Part shown: positions 14,101 to 24,627 of the stretch, piece by piece
Layout of the letters: every line of letters starts with the position of its first letter
Position numbering within the stretch: position 1 is the stretch's first letter
Assembly (NCBI RefSeq): GCF_019059575.1
Contig: NW_024881865.1
Location: forward strand, 372,001-436,000
Origin: Amphibalanus amphitrite
Taxonomy: Eukaryota; Arthropoda; Thecostraca; Balanomorpha; Balanidae
DNA length: 64,000 nt
Direction of reading: 5' to 3'
Translations under genes and position numbers: made by a program
The notes under the pieces: model-generated
Told to the model about the DNA's origin: nothing
The model's input: only the letters and a program-made list of their open reading frames with translations
Database searches by the model: none

Positions 14101-14586
14101 TGGACATATGGGTCGTTTCATACATAGGTATTATGATTTATTGCAATTAAATGATCGTTGCGTTGCAAAATTTGTAACGTCTTTTCACTAGCAATTCACA
14201 AAAAAACGTTATTCCCAGTTCATTTGGGAATAATAAAAAACGATTCGAACACAGCCTTTCGAAAACGTGCAGTCTTTTGGAATTCATTGGGATACGTTTT
14301 AGCTCCTATACGCCGGACCCCGTATTGATTCCTGAGGACTGTTGATCTCTAAGGGCGACATATCGAAGAAACATATCGTCCAGCAGAACACTCCACGAAA
14401 GATAGTCCCAATGTAATGACGCAGCAGCATCTGACCCGCAGCCAGCCTCAGCCTAAGTCACGATATCGACCGCAACCAATCGCATCTGCTTTACAACTTG
14501 CAAGCCTCGTGGACCAGGTATGCGGCGTGGCAAGTCGAGGACAACGACCCGCGACTGGAACCGACCGGCATCTCAAACATAACGGA
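5163..14586. other. Long non-coding stretch, presumed CrebA-like intron
   Basis: I looked for the missing bZIP exons on the minus strand (basic region plus leucine repeat) and did not find them. Several GC-rich open frames (for example 7461-8006 and 9048-9617, minus) overlap frames on the other strand and lack recognisable protein features. Small items seen: a three-unit repeat around TGTCAAA at 8667-8721, C-runs near 9521, a 9 bp-stem hairpin at 12414-12434, and a 13340-13390 GGAGAGGTT microrepeat. Confidence 0.5.
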
Positions 14587-14633
14587 ATTCCGGCGATATA
14601 TCGCCGGAATATCGTCAGTCGTATACGACTGAC
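14587..14633. repeat. Two adjacent perfect palindromes
   Basis: Positions 14587-14610 form a perfect 24 bp palindrome centred on GATATATC. After three bases, 14614-14633 form a perfect 20 bp palindrome, GTCAGTCGTATACGACTGAC. They lie about 115 bp beyond the 5' splice site of the CrebA-like exon, inside its intron, and could form two neighbouring hairpins in the pre-mRNA or cruciforms in DNA. Confidence 0.85.
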
Positions 14634-14747
14634 CTCCCCGTTTCGACAAAAGGCCTCCTCTCCCTCCCAACTCATGATCCACCCACGCGAGCTTCCTCCC
14701 TTCTCCTCCCTTCCCGATCAGTTCCTTTTGTGACCCGGTGTACTCAC

Positions 14748-14925
14748 CATCCTCGAGTTTGATGTGCGGTAGTCTCAGCTCGGGCACGTCGTTACAGTAG
14801 GAGTGCTCGGAGCGGATCGGCAGACTGGCCTCGGTGATCATCCTGTCGCGTAGGATCACTGACGAACCGCCTCCGCCGCCGCGCTCCTCGTAACCGGCCC
14901 ACTCGCCGTCCCCCTCCGCCAGCGA
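14748..14925 (-). CDS. CrebA: CrebA/CREB3-like transcription factor, second coding exon
   Basis: CREB3-family proteins are bZIP factors that drive secretory-pathway genes, and insect CrebA is the single arthropod member. This 178 bp exon encodes about 59 residues. Its conserved core, VILRDRMITEASLPIRSEHS, followed by a short LPHIKLEDG segment, follows the known CrebA pattern (VIL-D-L--A, then I-TEHSYS, then a K-ED motif). The 3' splice site is a pyrimidine-rich tract ending GACAG just right of 14925, and the 5' splice site is G/GTGAGT at 14747. The reading phase (0 at the start, 1 at the end) matches the exon at 45790-45882. A glycine run sits in the middle. The bZIP region is not in the window. 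The family call rests on remembered conservation, not a search. Confidence 0.75.
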
Positions 14926-15110
14926 CTGTCGGCACAGAGAATAGAACATGTTAGCGGATTAACACTAACCTCCACCAGCGACTGTCGGCACAGAGAACAG
15001 AACACATTGAACCTCACTCAGTGACCGTGGTCTTCGAGAACAGAACACGCGACCTACTGAGCAGCACGGCCCCCTATCGACTGTGAGCACGGAGAACAGA
15101 ACACGTTAGT
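14918..15110. repeat. Four-unit tandem repeat carrying the exon's 3' splice site
   Basis: Units of roughly 50-57 bp repeat with the shared core GAGAACAGAACAC (near 14937, 14993, 15037 and 15094). The first two are near-identical over GACTGTCGGCACAGAGAA. Read on the minus strand, each good unit presents a pyrimidine tract followed by CAG/TCGCTGG, so the 3' splice site of the adjacent exon has been copied. Use of the second copy, 56 bp upstream, would shift the reading frame. Confidence 0.7.
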
Positions 15111-15111
15111 T

Positions 15112-15928
15112 GATGTCGCTGCATTTGCGAAAATAGAGCACATCCAGAGCAAATATCACCGCCCACAATAATATGACAAAGAGGGCGGTGATTTACGGTC
15201 AAAGAAGCACATATTCACATTGAATATGGTAAGAGGAGGCCAAGTAAAAGAGGTAAGCTTAGGATTTAAACTTCGAACAGTTGGCCACAAACACATCAAA
15301 AGACCGTTTAAAGAACACGGAAGTCTGCACTCTGCAGTGCTTACTGCAGTTCATGTTTGCAGGTTTGCAGGTCATGTTGCAGCACAACTCCTCAGTCTTC
15401 CCCATGACCTTCCCGTTTATTCTACTAATAGAGGAACGCCGCTACCACAACTACATGTTCGTCATGAACAAAACACAGGCACCTGGCTAGCTAAGCTACA
15501 CATACACAAGCCTGGCACGCCGAACACCAGGGAATGTTCTGCCGACAGGGGCGTATTTTTCAGCTCTGGTGCGTCATGCGGGCGTCATCCGTCATCCGTC
15601 ATCCGTCAGTGGCGGGGGCGGCGGATGACGGCTGCGGTGGCCGTGCGGCCCATGAGATGCACGCTGAGCCGCTCATCAGTAACCAGGCGGCGTGGCTCGC
15701 ACGGTCCCGGTAAAAACCCGGTCCATGTCGGGGTCATTGAACAGTTGAGTCTGTACCGCGGGCAGGTGGAGGCCGTAGCGGAAACCCGAGACGAGGCCCC
15801 GTCAGAGACGGAGAGTCGCCGGAGAGTTGCCGGAGAGTTGCCGGAGGGTTGCCGGAGAGTCGACGGTGACCTGTGCCACTATCCCAATTCCGCAAATCAG
15901 GAGAGGACCGAGTAGGACACGATCTAGT
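15112..15928. other. No gene recognised
   Basis: A 231-codon plus-strand frame (15220-15915) and an overlapping shorter one (15281-15490) are open, but neither shows a recognisable domain or a convincing splice pattern. A small CATCCGT triplication lies at about 15588-15607, and GCCGGAGAGTT repeats at 15811-15860. The stretch lies in the first CrebA-like intron. Confidence 0.4.
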
Positions 15929-18900
15929 CAGTCGGTGACACACCAGGGAAATAAGCTAAAATTAGAGCGCTCTATTTATTGCTTCCGCTACTTCACCGTC
16001 TCCCATAGGGTCCTGTGTTGAGCTGGTGTCGAGGCTCTAAAAATGACGCCGATTTTTGCACCCTTCTCACAAAAACCGCTCGGACCGCCTGGAAACTAAT
16101 TGTTCCGCTCTAAAAATTTCATAATCGACGGGAAAATGAACGAGGAAAAGATTGGTCCTGAAATAATTCTGAGCTCCCTGTAGAACATATCGAAATATGG
16201 CTGCAAACTAGGAGCATGTCAAAATCGACAAAACAATACAAATAAACTTACCGGGATTTTTTCATTTTCCATGCATCTGTGTATGAAATCAGTAGCTTTT
16301 TCGGAAAGAGCATCTTCTATTTGATAAATAATTCCACAATTGCAATCGAGAAAAAAAAACATTTCTGCTGTGACAGCAGTTTTGGCATTGTGCCAGTAGT
16401 GTGGCGTGCGCGGTGCTGCGTTTACGTCGGGACGGAGTTGTGAGTATTTTCGGTGTTTTGAATGGTTGATGGCCATTTGAACCAGCTTTATATTATTTCC
16501 TACCAATTTTTGCATCAAATTATTGCTTTGAAAGACCATTGAAACCTCTTATCTCTTCATGAAACACGATCATATTCATCGTCGACGAAAATGGCGCGGG
16601 ACTCCATGTGCCTTTCGATCGAAATAAATCGTAAATTAAATAATATTCGATGATGAGTATCATATTCTAGTGACACATTTTCATAAAATAAGGCATAAAC
16701 TTTGCAAGGAAGTCAGCATTGGATAATTGGATTCTTATTTTGCTCACATATCCTTGTAGTAGTCAAATGGCTCAATTGTTAGATAAATGTAAGCATATGT
16801 TTTGGCTTGATGTTTGCTGTGAAACCACCCAGCCACTTGCTGGTTGAGTGGTTTTCTGATAATTACCTGATAATCATTTCTCCTTTTCCTTAAAAGAAAC
16901 TAAAATTCTTTTCAAAGTAACCCATTTTTAGGAAAGGCAGCTTGCTCATTGACATTTCATGTTCTTGTTTTGTTATTGCTGGCAGTATTTTGATACAATA
17001 ATGCAATATGATTTTTTTTCAATAATAAAACCTAAGACAAACTTAGTTAATGCGTCAATCAACAATCAAACCCAACAGAAAGATTGCGAGTCCTTGTGAC
17101 GTGAAGTAGAATATTCTATGAATGTGTTTTATAGAATATGCCAAATTTTAAATTAATTTATTATTTGATACTGATAGCCGAGCATGTGAATTATGCCACA
17201 ATATAATTTCATTTTCTGGTTTGAAATAGCCGGCAGTATTTTACATGTTGCAATATTACAATACATGTTGTTATGTTATGTTAAAAGTTTAATAACAGCC
17301 AACAGAAGGGGCTGTTTCAGCAGATAATGTTTGTACCTTATGCATTACCTTTCTTTTCTGCAGGACCATGCTTCCGCTGGGTGGTCGACATTTGCCTCCT
17401 GAAGAAGTTGAGCAACATGAAGACCACCAGATGAGGTGTCTGCAGTTCATGTGGAACTCTGCAGACTACAAGTGTTATGCCAACCACAACCAAAGTGCTG
17501 TGATCATGGAGGCATGAACCTCATGACAACACTTCAGATTTGCAGTTGTACCAAAGTGTGATTCAAACCACCTGTGGCATCTCACTCAATGCGTGAACAG
17601 TGTGATCATTGTGCAGTGTTCAGCTGCAACTAAGACATTTATTAGTGACTTGTTTTGCAATTAGCCACCAAAAACATTTTTGGGCTGGCTGATGTAATTT
17701 GTTGTGCACTGCGCAATAGTGGTAGTGTTTTGTCACTTGTCAAGTTGTCAGTTGTGCATGTTGCATGTTTCTCTCCCCTCGGCCCTCATTATCAGTTAAG
17801 TGGTGAATTGGCATCACGACACTCAGTCTCCCCAGATCTCCATTGACTGTCTGTCAACCACCTAACTTGAGATGGTATTTGCTAATAGTGTCAGAAAAGA
17901 AGTGATTGTAGACATTTTTAGGAATATGAGCTCCGTTTCATGCGTGTTCCAGTGGTCATTTCGTCACATGTCCCATAGTGTAATAAATGGAAACTGTTGT
18001 TCCCTTTTGAAGGTACTCGCGGATGCAGAAAGCGTTGGGCCTAACTATTAAACGCACCCTCCTATCAGCGACGCACGAAATCGACAAATATCATCCTTTT
18101 TAGAACAGGAGGAAACGAAAACTTGTGAACATAGCTGTACCTACAACAGTGCATAAGGAATTGAAATTCTGCGAGTTTTTGAAATTCGGAGAAACTCAAG
18201 TTGTCGACAGGTATGCCCCCTTGTACGTCAAAGACCGCCTAAAAAACAAACGTCTACAAATGAATGCAGTATTTGTATGTTCGTTGTAATTGCAGCAGCC
18301 TAGCAACATGCATTGCGGTCCGATGGCGAATTACACTCGTGCTTAAAAACTATGCCGGCAACTGCCAATGCACTTCAACTTAGGTCATAGGTGAGGAGAG
18401 GAAGGGTTAGTCAAATGTCAACATCATAGAAATGGCTTCATCTATTGAGCTGTGCCTATTGTACATAATTCAACCAATCTATGCATTTCGTTTCTTGCAA
18501 TCTACTCATGCTTTCACTCCAGGTTCAGACTTCAGAGTAATCATCCCATATTGTACGTCTTAAGATATTGATTTCTATGGCGGTTTGCAATTGCTAGCCA
18601 CGTCTTATCTCGGTTCGGTGGCCCCGCATCGGCCCACTCGGCCGCTCTAAAATTGACTTACGGAGGAGGATGGTGGCTTTTATTTTAGCTTCTCCGCTGA
18701 CTGCGGGGAGCGCCGTCGCCGAGGTAGGAGCAATAATTAGCTTATGTTTGGGACTAATTTCCACGCTTAATTAACATTTTAATGTTATTTTAATTAATTC
18801 ATGTTAATCTTTGACGCATTCTCTTTCTATTGATACCATCCACCGGTCTGAGAAGTACTGCCTTGCTGCGTAAGGGCCGATAAAAGATCACGCTTTTAGG

Positions 18901-18979
18901 GGTATCTCTTCAACATGGGGCAGGAGCAATAAATAGAGCGCTCTAATTTTAGCTTATTTCCCTGGTATGTCACCAACTG
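15929..18979. mobile_element. 3 kb DNA transposon with ~55 bp inverted ends, unclassified
   Basis: Both ends carry a long inverted repeat starting CAGTYGGTGACAYACCAGGG, with about three mismatches over roughly 55 bp, and including the motif TAAAATTAGAGCGCTC. A 4 bp direct repeat, TAGT, flanks it (15925-15928 and 18980-18983). The interior is much richer in A+T than the surroundings. No known transposase was recognised; a possible short coding exon is listed separately. A 4 bp duplication is reported for Sola-, Academ- and Chapaev-like groups, but I cannot assign one. Confidence 0.75.
17368..17517 (+). CDS. Possible short exon or ORF inside the 3 kb transposon
   Basis: A 49-residue frame starts MLPLGGRHLPPEEVEQHEDH and ends at TGA 17515-17517. 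Just upstream, TTTCTTTTCTGCAG (ending 17363) looks like a strong 3' splice site, so the frame may be a terminal exon rather than a separate ORF. It contains two cysteines and several histidines. I do not recognise it. It could be the remnant of a transposase or of a captured host gene. Confidence 0.3.
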   Translation: MLPLGGRHLPPEEVEQHEDHQMRCLQFMWNSADYKCYANHNQSAVIMEA

Positions 18980-18983
18980 TAGT

Positions 18984-21770
18984 CATCGGCTCCTATTCAC
19001 CGAAAAGATTCGAAAAGAGGCCTGCCTTCAGGCATTCTCTCACAACCTCCTTGCGAGCACTAGCCCTCACTTATCAATGTTCATCGGATGCTGATGAATT
19101 CCACTGGTTAAAATAAAACTCCGGTTGTTCCTGATAATGTCACCAAACGTCTAGACTAAGCCCATGCCAATGAGGAATAGTAGATGGGTCAGAAAAGGAC
19201 TAATGAGAATGACTTACTGGATCATGCTTCATTGTGGCCTTGGCAAATGTGATTGTCTGCATTCAACGATGGAGAGATTCAGATGATGCACTGCCCATAA
19301 GCCACACGAGCAGTGAGCACAGACACTCTTCCGCACCACTGGACTTCAGATGCCCAAATGGCACTCCTCCGCCGAGCGACCTGGCCCAACCATGGACAAA
19401 TCACGTGACAAGCTGGCCCGAGGGTGGGTCTCGCGCAGTGGCGTACCCAGCCTACGACACAACTGTACGGCGAGACTGGGGCATTCGCGAGCGTAACCTG
19501 AGTCCGCTGCTGCGCGCCCCGCGTTTTGAGCTGGCTGGAGCTGCCCGTTACCATTCAATAACATGACATTGCATTGGTATAAGCGGGACTGGAAATAGGA
19601 CAAATGGACAGAATGGGACACGTAATAACACAACACAAACAGGTCATTATGTGGCTAAACTCATACTTGGCCTCAGATCATTTATAACGTTACTAAATAG
19701 CGCAGTATTTATATGTGCTCCAATAAATAGCACCGTAATTCTTATGGGTAAAGTGTGTCCTTAAATCTAGTGTCAATGTCACCAAAGGATTATCACCCAG
19801 CACCTCATTCCATGCGAGGCACGCCCAAATCCTAACGGGTTAACACCGAACACGTTCAATCCCGAACAGACGTTCTGGCACGCTCGACCAACTGCTTCCC
19901 CAGACTGTTTCCCAGCGCCTCCCGGAAGCGCGTCCGATCGAGCAGCTCCGCGGCCCGGTGGCCGGTGGAGCGTCACGGACGCTCGGCACGGATACAGGTC
20001 GGCGCGGCGCGGTTCAAGGTTGGCCGGGGCCGCCGCCGCCGGCGATGACGCGGCCGGCGCGCGCTCGAGTGGGGTCAGTGATCGGCTCGTCGCCGCCGGC
20101 GGACGGCAGCAGCGCCGGCTGCTGCGTCATCTCACACACACAGCGGCGCCGCCTTCAGGGATGACGGGCCGAGCCGAAAGCTGTGAAATACCAACAGCCG
20201 AGACGGGCGTCTGAGGTCACGTCGGCAGGTGTGGTGGAAGTGTCCGCGCAGGTAGGCGACAGGAGAGATACCTACAAATTCCTTATCCACGAGTCCCATA
20301 CACTTCCAAGCATATCACGCAAATAACTCGTACACAACCAGCACTTTGCCAAGAACGACGAGCACATTATGCCACCACATGGAACATATGCCTACCATTC
20401 TTCAGCAGCAGCTACCATAAACGGAAGTACCATTCCAGCCGAGATACCTCTTTATCACTCGCCCATGACGCGACCGCTTGCGGACTTCTGCAGATCCCGC
20501 GGCAGCACCGTCCATTCATTCTCACCGCCCCCGCATCTCCTCTGTTACCGCAGCCGACCGATTCCGGCCTATATTTTCAAACGGGCCCATCGCGCCGACT
20601 GGCCGTGGGAGCGTACGACGCCCGTCGTCGACAGGCCCGGGCCATTACCGACCGCGAGTGGCAAACGCCGGGCCGTGGCGCGGAACGCCACCGGTGGACG
20701 ACTGATGGGTGGGATCGGTGGGTGGCAGATGGTGTCGGAAGAATGGTGGGACGAAGCACTCCCATTATAGTAGCAGGTGCGAGCGGGGGGAGGGGAAGTA
20801 CCAGTAGCAGGTAGGAAAACTACAGGAAAACCTCACGTCAGGTGACTCCCATGAGTAGAGGGATGCGACCATGCGTCAAACGAGTCCCATGGTTAGGAAA
20901 AGCGTTCGTTTGCTCCCGCAGGCTCCCGCAGAAGGAAGTATTAGCTCCACGTTCCACGGGAAGAAAGGAACATCAGCTGATTCTCCCATAGAGTCCACCG
21001 GCTCTCACACGCCGAAGGGGTAATCAGCTAACGCTCCCACGGGCAGCGCAACCAGCTGTTAGAGTCTTAGACTGTCCGCAGAAATGCATACCGCATATTT
21101 CCGTTCGGCGGCGGAAGCCGTGAAATGTGTCTACCGCCCGGCATGCTGCACGCTGCACGCTGTTGATACAATGTCCCGACTCCCGGTCATTCACCCAACG
21201 GCCGATCTGGCTAGGAAGGCAAGGAATATCGTCTCTGAAGTCTGAGCCGGACCAATCCATTAAAACTCATGACATTTTCAGCTTATAGATGCGGGTTTCG
21301 CCTAAATTGACCCCTCACGATTGACATTGTAACCCGCCATAGTGGACATGACCTGTCAGGTCACTCGCACTGGGCCACCTTTCAAGCCGGCATAACCAGC
21401 CCGAAGCTGTAAAACTCTGAAGTCCCGCTACCGTGCGACTTCACGGTCAGGTAAGGGATGTGCGCCGTAAATGCCGCCAGCCGTGACCGCTGCGCCAGTA
21501 TCGTCACCGTGACCCGCCGCCGTTCAGAACCGGAAGCGGTGCTGTGCCAAAGAGTAGCGGGCGTGTCAAGTGGGTTTCAACGGTCAACGGATCGTCCACT
21601 TACGCTCTCCGGCTACCGACAAGTCTGGCAAGTTCTGCGTATCAACGAGCCACGTTCTTCGCTGACGAGCCACGACCAAACACCAGAGGTCGACTGTCGA
21701 TGAGTAAAAAGTAATAAAAAAACAGTAATTTATTCTCTGCTTCGCCGTATGCAATTAAAAGCCAGCCAAC
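18984..21770. other. No gene recognised; intronic
   Basis: GC-rich open frames at 19234-19566 and 20369-20770 have no recognisable features and overlap frames on the other strand. An everted pair of nuclear-receptor half-sites, TGACCT-GTC-AGGTCA, sits at 21349-21363. Nothing else bounded was found. Confidence 0.4.
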
Positions 21771-24627
21771 ATTGTATTATTGTATTGTATTATTGTATTA
21801 ACATTAAATGTCCGTCCGTGTTCCCACAGTTTTTCAGGACATTTTAAACATGGCAGTGTACACGGCAGTAATGTAAACACAAATTTCCACACAGATGTAC
21901 ACGGCAAGGTGCCAACGTACGGTAACATACACTACATGGCGCACAGCAAGGCACAGAGTACACACTACACATTACACAGTAAACGCGATCCGTGATACTA
22001 TCCCTGAGCAAGTGAGCTGGTATGGTTCACGCGTTTTTGCACCTAAGTTTTTTCCTGAATTCTTTTTCTGACGCTGTTTGTGTAGTTTCTATTGGAAGTC
22101 GATTCCATTCAGTTGCGGCTCTGTACGGGAAAGATCGTTGTGTAATAGACAGACGCACTTTTGGAAGGTGGAGCCGATTGGTACATGCCAGGCGGGTCAC
22201 TCGAGTGGTTATGTCTGATCTTTGGTGAAACATCCTTTTTAGAGCTTTGGGGGCGTCGCAGTTATTCAAAGCGCGAAATACTTTTAAACAATCACGCTCC
22301 TTGATGAGCTCTTCAATTGTTGGCCACTGAAGCGCACTTAGGGTGGGTGTAATGTGCTCATGGCGGCGTGTTCCGGTTACTACACGGGCTGCGAAGTTTA
22401 TTACTTTCTGAACGCGAGATATTTGGTTTTTGCAGGCCCCACCCCAAACTGGCAAGCAGTACAATATCTGGGAAAAGACGTGTGCCTGGATAATGAGAAT
22501 AAGAGCCTCAGCAGAAAAGTGACGCCGGAACCTGTTTAAGGACGATAGAATAGAGTAGCAGCGTCGTAAAACTTCTGTAACGTGTTTTTGCCAGGATAAC
22601 GTTTGGTCTATTTTCACTCCCAATACTTTAATGTTGTCTGAAGGTTCAAGCGAACTTTCACAGAAGTCAAGTTTGAAATCAGAGACTCTCTGCAAAGCTG
22701 ATGATGTGCCTATAAGAATGAAATCAGTTTTGGCTACGTTCATTTTAAATGAGTTGGTAGTGAACCATGTCTGCACTGAGGCCATGGAAGATTCCAAACG
22801 CCTTTTGAACTGGATGAGACTTTCGCTGTCTGTCGGCGAGCTGTCCAAAAGCTGAGTGTCATCTGCATAGCATATAACGCGGCCATGAGGTATACAATTT
22901 GGTAGGTCAGCAGTGACTAGACTGAAGAGAACAGGTCCCAGGATTGATCCTTGTGGGACACCGAATTTCACGGGAAGAACCTCAGAACCACCTCGAACCA
23001 TTTGACCACGACCGCTCAGATAACTTTTGAACCAGTGTGATGGGACGCCGTGCCACGCTAGTTTCATCAAAAGAATTTCATGATTGACGCTGTCGAACGC
23101 TTTGCTCAGGTCTATTGCTGTTATTGAAGCAATGTGGCCCCTATCGATTTGATCAGTAGTCCAGGCAATGGTCTCTAGGATGGCGTCTTCCGTTGAATGG
23201 CCCTTGCGGTAAGCGTACTGGCTGTTACCTAGTAAGTCATTTTCTTTGAGATAGTGGGTTAATTGGTTGCACACGACACGCTCAGTGATTTTCGACATGA
23301 CTGGCAGAAGTGAAATTGGACGATAGTTGCTAGCGCGACTGTGATCACCATTCTTATGTAAAGGAACTACACACGCTATTTTCCACTTTTCTGGAAATAT
23401 GCCGCTTGATATTGAAGTGTTAATGATATGAAGGAGCAGCGGACCGATCACAGCAAAACAACGACGAATGGCCAGGATGGGGACTCCATCCAGTCCGACA
23501 GCTTTCGAATTGCTCATCAGACGCACCGCTGTTGACAGCTCAGGTAGAGTAGCGGGCTGAAGCTCAAAGCTTGTGGCACACACCACAGGGGGACGTATCT
23601 GGGGATCGACATACGTGTCATCCTGTCTGCGAGGTAAGAGTTCTGCTGCAATGTTAGAGCCTACATTCGCAAAATACGCATTAAACATGTCGGCCTGTTT
23701 TGAATCAAGGTTGTTATCTAGACAGTTGCCGCTCGTGTTTTTTACATACTGATTAAACTTCTTCCAAAAGCCACTGAAGTTCTTGCGCATTAATTCGTTA
23801 CATAGAAAGTCTTTCCGTGCACGTGCTAATTTGCTTTTAACACTGTTGTGAAGTCTTCTGAAGGTCACGTGTCGATCTGCGGTGCGGAGGTTCAGCCAGT
23901 CCTTTTTAGCTTGGTCTCGCTTCGTCATCAGGTCACGCAGTTCACTGGAGAGCCATGGACAGCCACGTTTTCTATTTGTGCGTACATTTTCCATGGGACA
24001 GTGCCGGTCTATGACCTCGTTCCAGACGCGCATGAATTTTTCAAGCTTGCTATTGACATCAGCGGTCTCTAACATCTCACTCCAGTCCGCTAACAAAAGA
24101 TCCAGACAAACTGCGTTCCAGTCCGTTTTGTGCCAACGCCTGGTATGAAGAGTCCTTGATTTTTTCCGCGGTTTGGGTATTTTCACGACACACGTCACCG
24201 GCTGATGATCACTGAGTGAGTCGTCTAATACGCTGACAGCTGCATGGAGATCTGGCAGACTGGTTATAATGTGGTCGAGAATTGACGGACGTGGAAACAG
24301 ATGTGTTGGCTCTTTAACCAGTTGATTGAGGTTGAGCTCAGCCAGAAGCTGCTCATATCTTATTACCCCAGCGCCATCTCTGGTGGATAGATCGATGTTC
24401 ATGTCCCCGAGCAGGACCACTGGCTGTCCTTTCGATAGTGCTTCTTGTAGTTGAGTTCTGAGGGAGTCCAGGAAGTCTGTAACGGAGCTGTCTGGTGGCC
24501 GGTAAATGACGCCAAGAACAAGAGACCGACCGTGACTGGTGACAGACAGCCAGAGTGCGTCGGTTACCGGATCGGTATTATGAATTTTCAAAAGCGAAAT
24601 TTTTATTGAGTCACGGTAGATGAACAT
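21771..24627 (-). mobile_element. LINE retrotransposon, CR1/L2-type, 5'-truncated
   Basis: The minus-strand body is one long ORF2 frame (22027-24627), followed by a 3' UTR and an AATAC-type microsatellite tail (21771-21799), a 3' end typical of CR1/L2-like elements, which do not end in poly-A. A stop codon lies immediately before the first methionine at 24627, and the first part of the endonuclease is missing, so the copy is 5'-truncated. It sits in the same orientation as the CrebA-like gene, within its first intron. No target-site duplication was made out. Confidence 0.85.
22027..24627 (-). CDS. LINE ORF2: endonuclease/reverse transcriptase (866 aa, N-terminus missing)
   Basis: The protein nicks the target site and copies the element's RNA there. 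The C-terminal part of the APE-like endonuclease comes first, with VVLLGDMNIDL (residues ~89-99) and a SDHQPV motif (~160). The reverse-transcriptase domain follows, with NYRPISLLPV, AIDLSKAFDSVNHE (motif A), GVPQGSILGP (motif B) and the catalytic YADD box. The C-terminal region ends with a RSFPYRAATEWNRLP-like segment, as in CR1/L2-group elements. The frame is uninterrupted over 866 codons, which suggests a recent insertion, though the missing N-terminus makes it inactive on its own. Clade assignment is from memory of motifs. Confidence 0.9.
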   Translation of the reverse strand: MFIYRDSIKISLLKIHNTDPVTDALWLSVTSHGRSLVLGVIYRPPDSSVTDFLDSLRTQLQEALSKGQPVVLLGDMNIDLSTRDGAGVIRYEQLLAELNLNQLVKEPTHLFPRPSILDHIITSLPDLHAAVSVLDDSLSDHQPVTCVVKIPKPRKKSRTLHTRRWHKTDWNAVCLDLLLADWSEMLETADVNSKLEKFMRVWNEVIDRHCPMENVRTNRKRGCPWLSSELRDLMTKRDQAKKDWLNLRTADRHVTFRRLHNSVKSKLARARKDFLCNELMRKNFSGFWKKFNQYVKNTSGNCLDNNLDSKQADMFNAYFANVGSNIAAELLPRRQDDTYVDPQIRPPVVCATSFELQPATLPELSTAVRLMSNSKAVGLDGVPILAIRRCFAVIGPLLLHIINTSISSGIFPEKWKIACVVPLHKNGDHSRASNYRPISLLPVMSKITERVVCNQLTHYLKENDLLGNSQYAYRKGHSTEDAILETIAWTTDQIDRGHIASITAIDLSKAFDSVNHEILLMKLAWHGVPSHWFKSYLSGRGQMVRGGSEVLPVKFGVPQGSILGPVLFSLVTADLPNCIPHGRVICYADDTQLLDSSPTDSESLIQFKRRLESSMASVQTWFTTNSFKMNVAKTDFILIGTSSALQRVSDFKLDFCESSLEPSDNIKVLGVKIDQTLSWQKHVTEVLRRCYSILSSLNRFRRHFSAEALILIIQAHVFSQILYCLPVWGGACKNQISRVQKVINFAARVVTGTRRHEHITPTLSALQWPTIEELIKERDCLKVFRALNNCDAPKALKRMFHQRSDITTRVTRLACTNRLHLPKVRLSITQRSFPYRAATEWNRLPIETTQTASEKEFRKKLRCKNA

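Noticed and set aside
15220..15915. 231-codon plus-strand frame and an overlapping frame at 15281-15490
   Set aside because: No recognisable domain, no clear splice pattern, and short repeats within it. Kept only as non-coding sequence.
22022..24148. Several plus-strand frames over the LINE
   Set aside because: They are antisense shadows of the continuous reverse-transcriptase frame.
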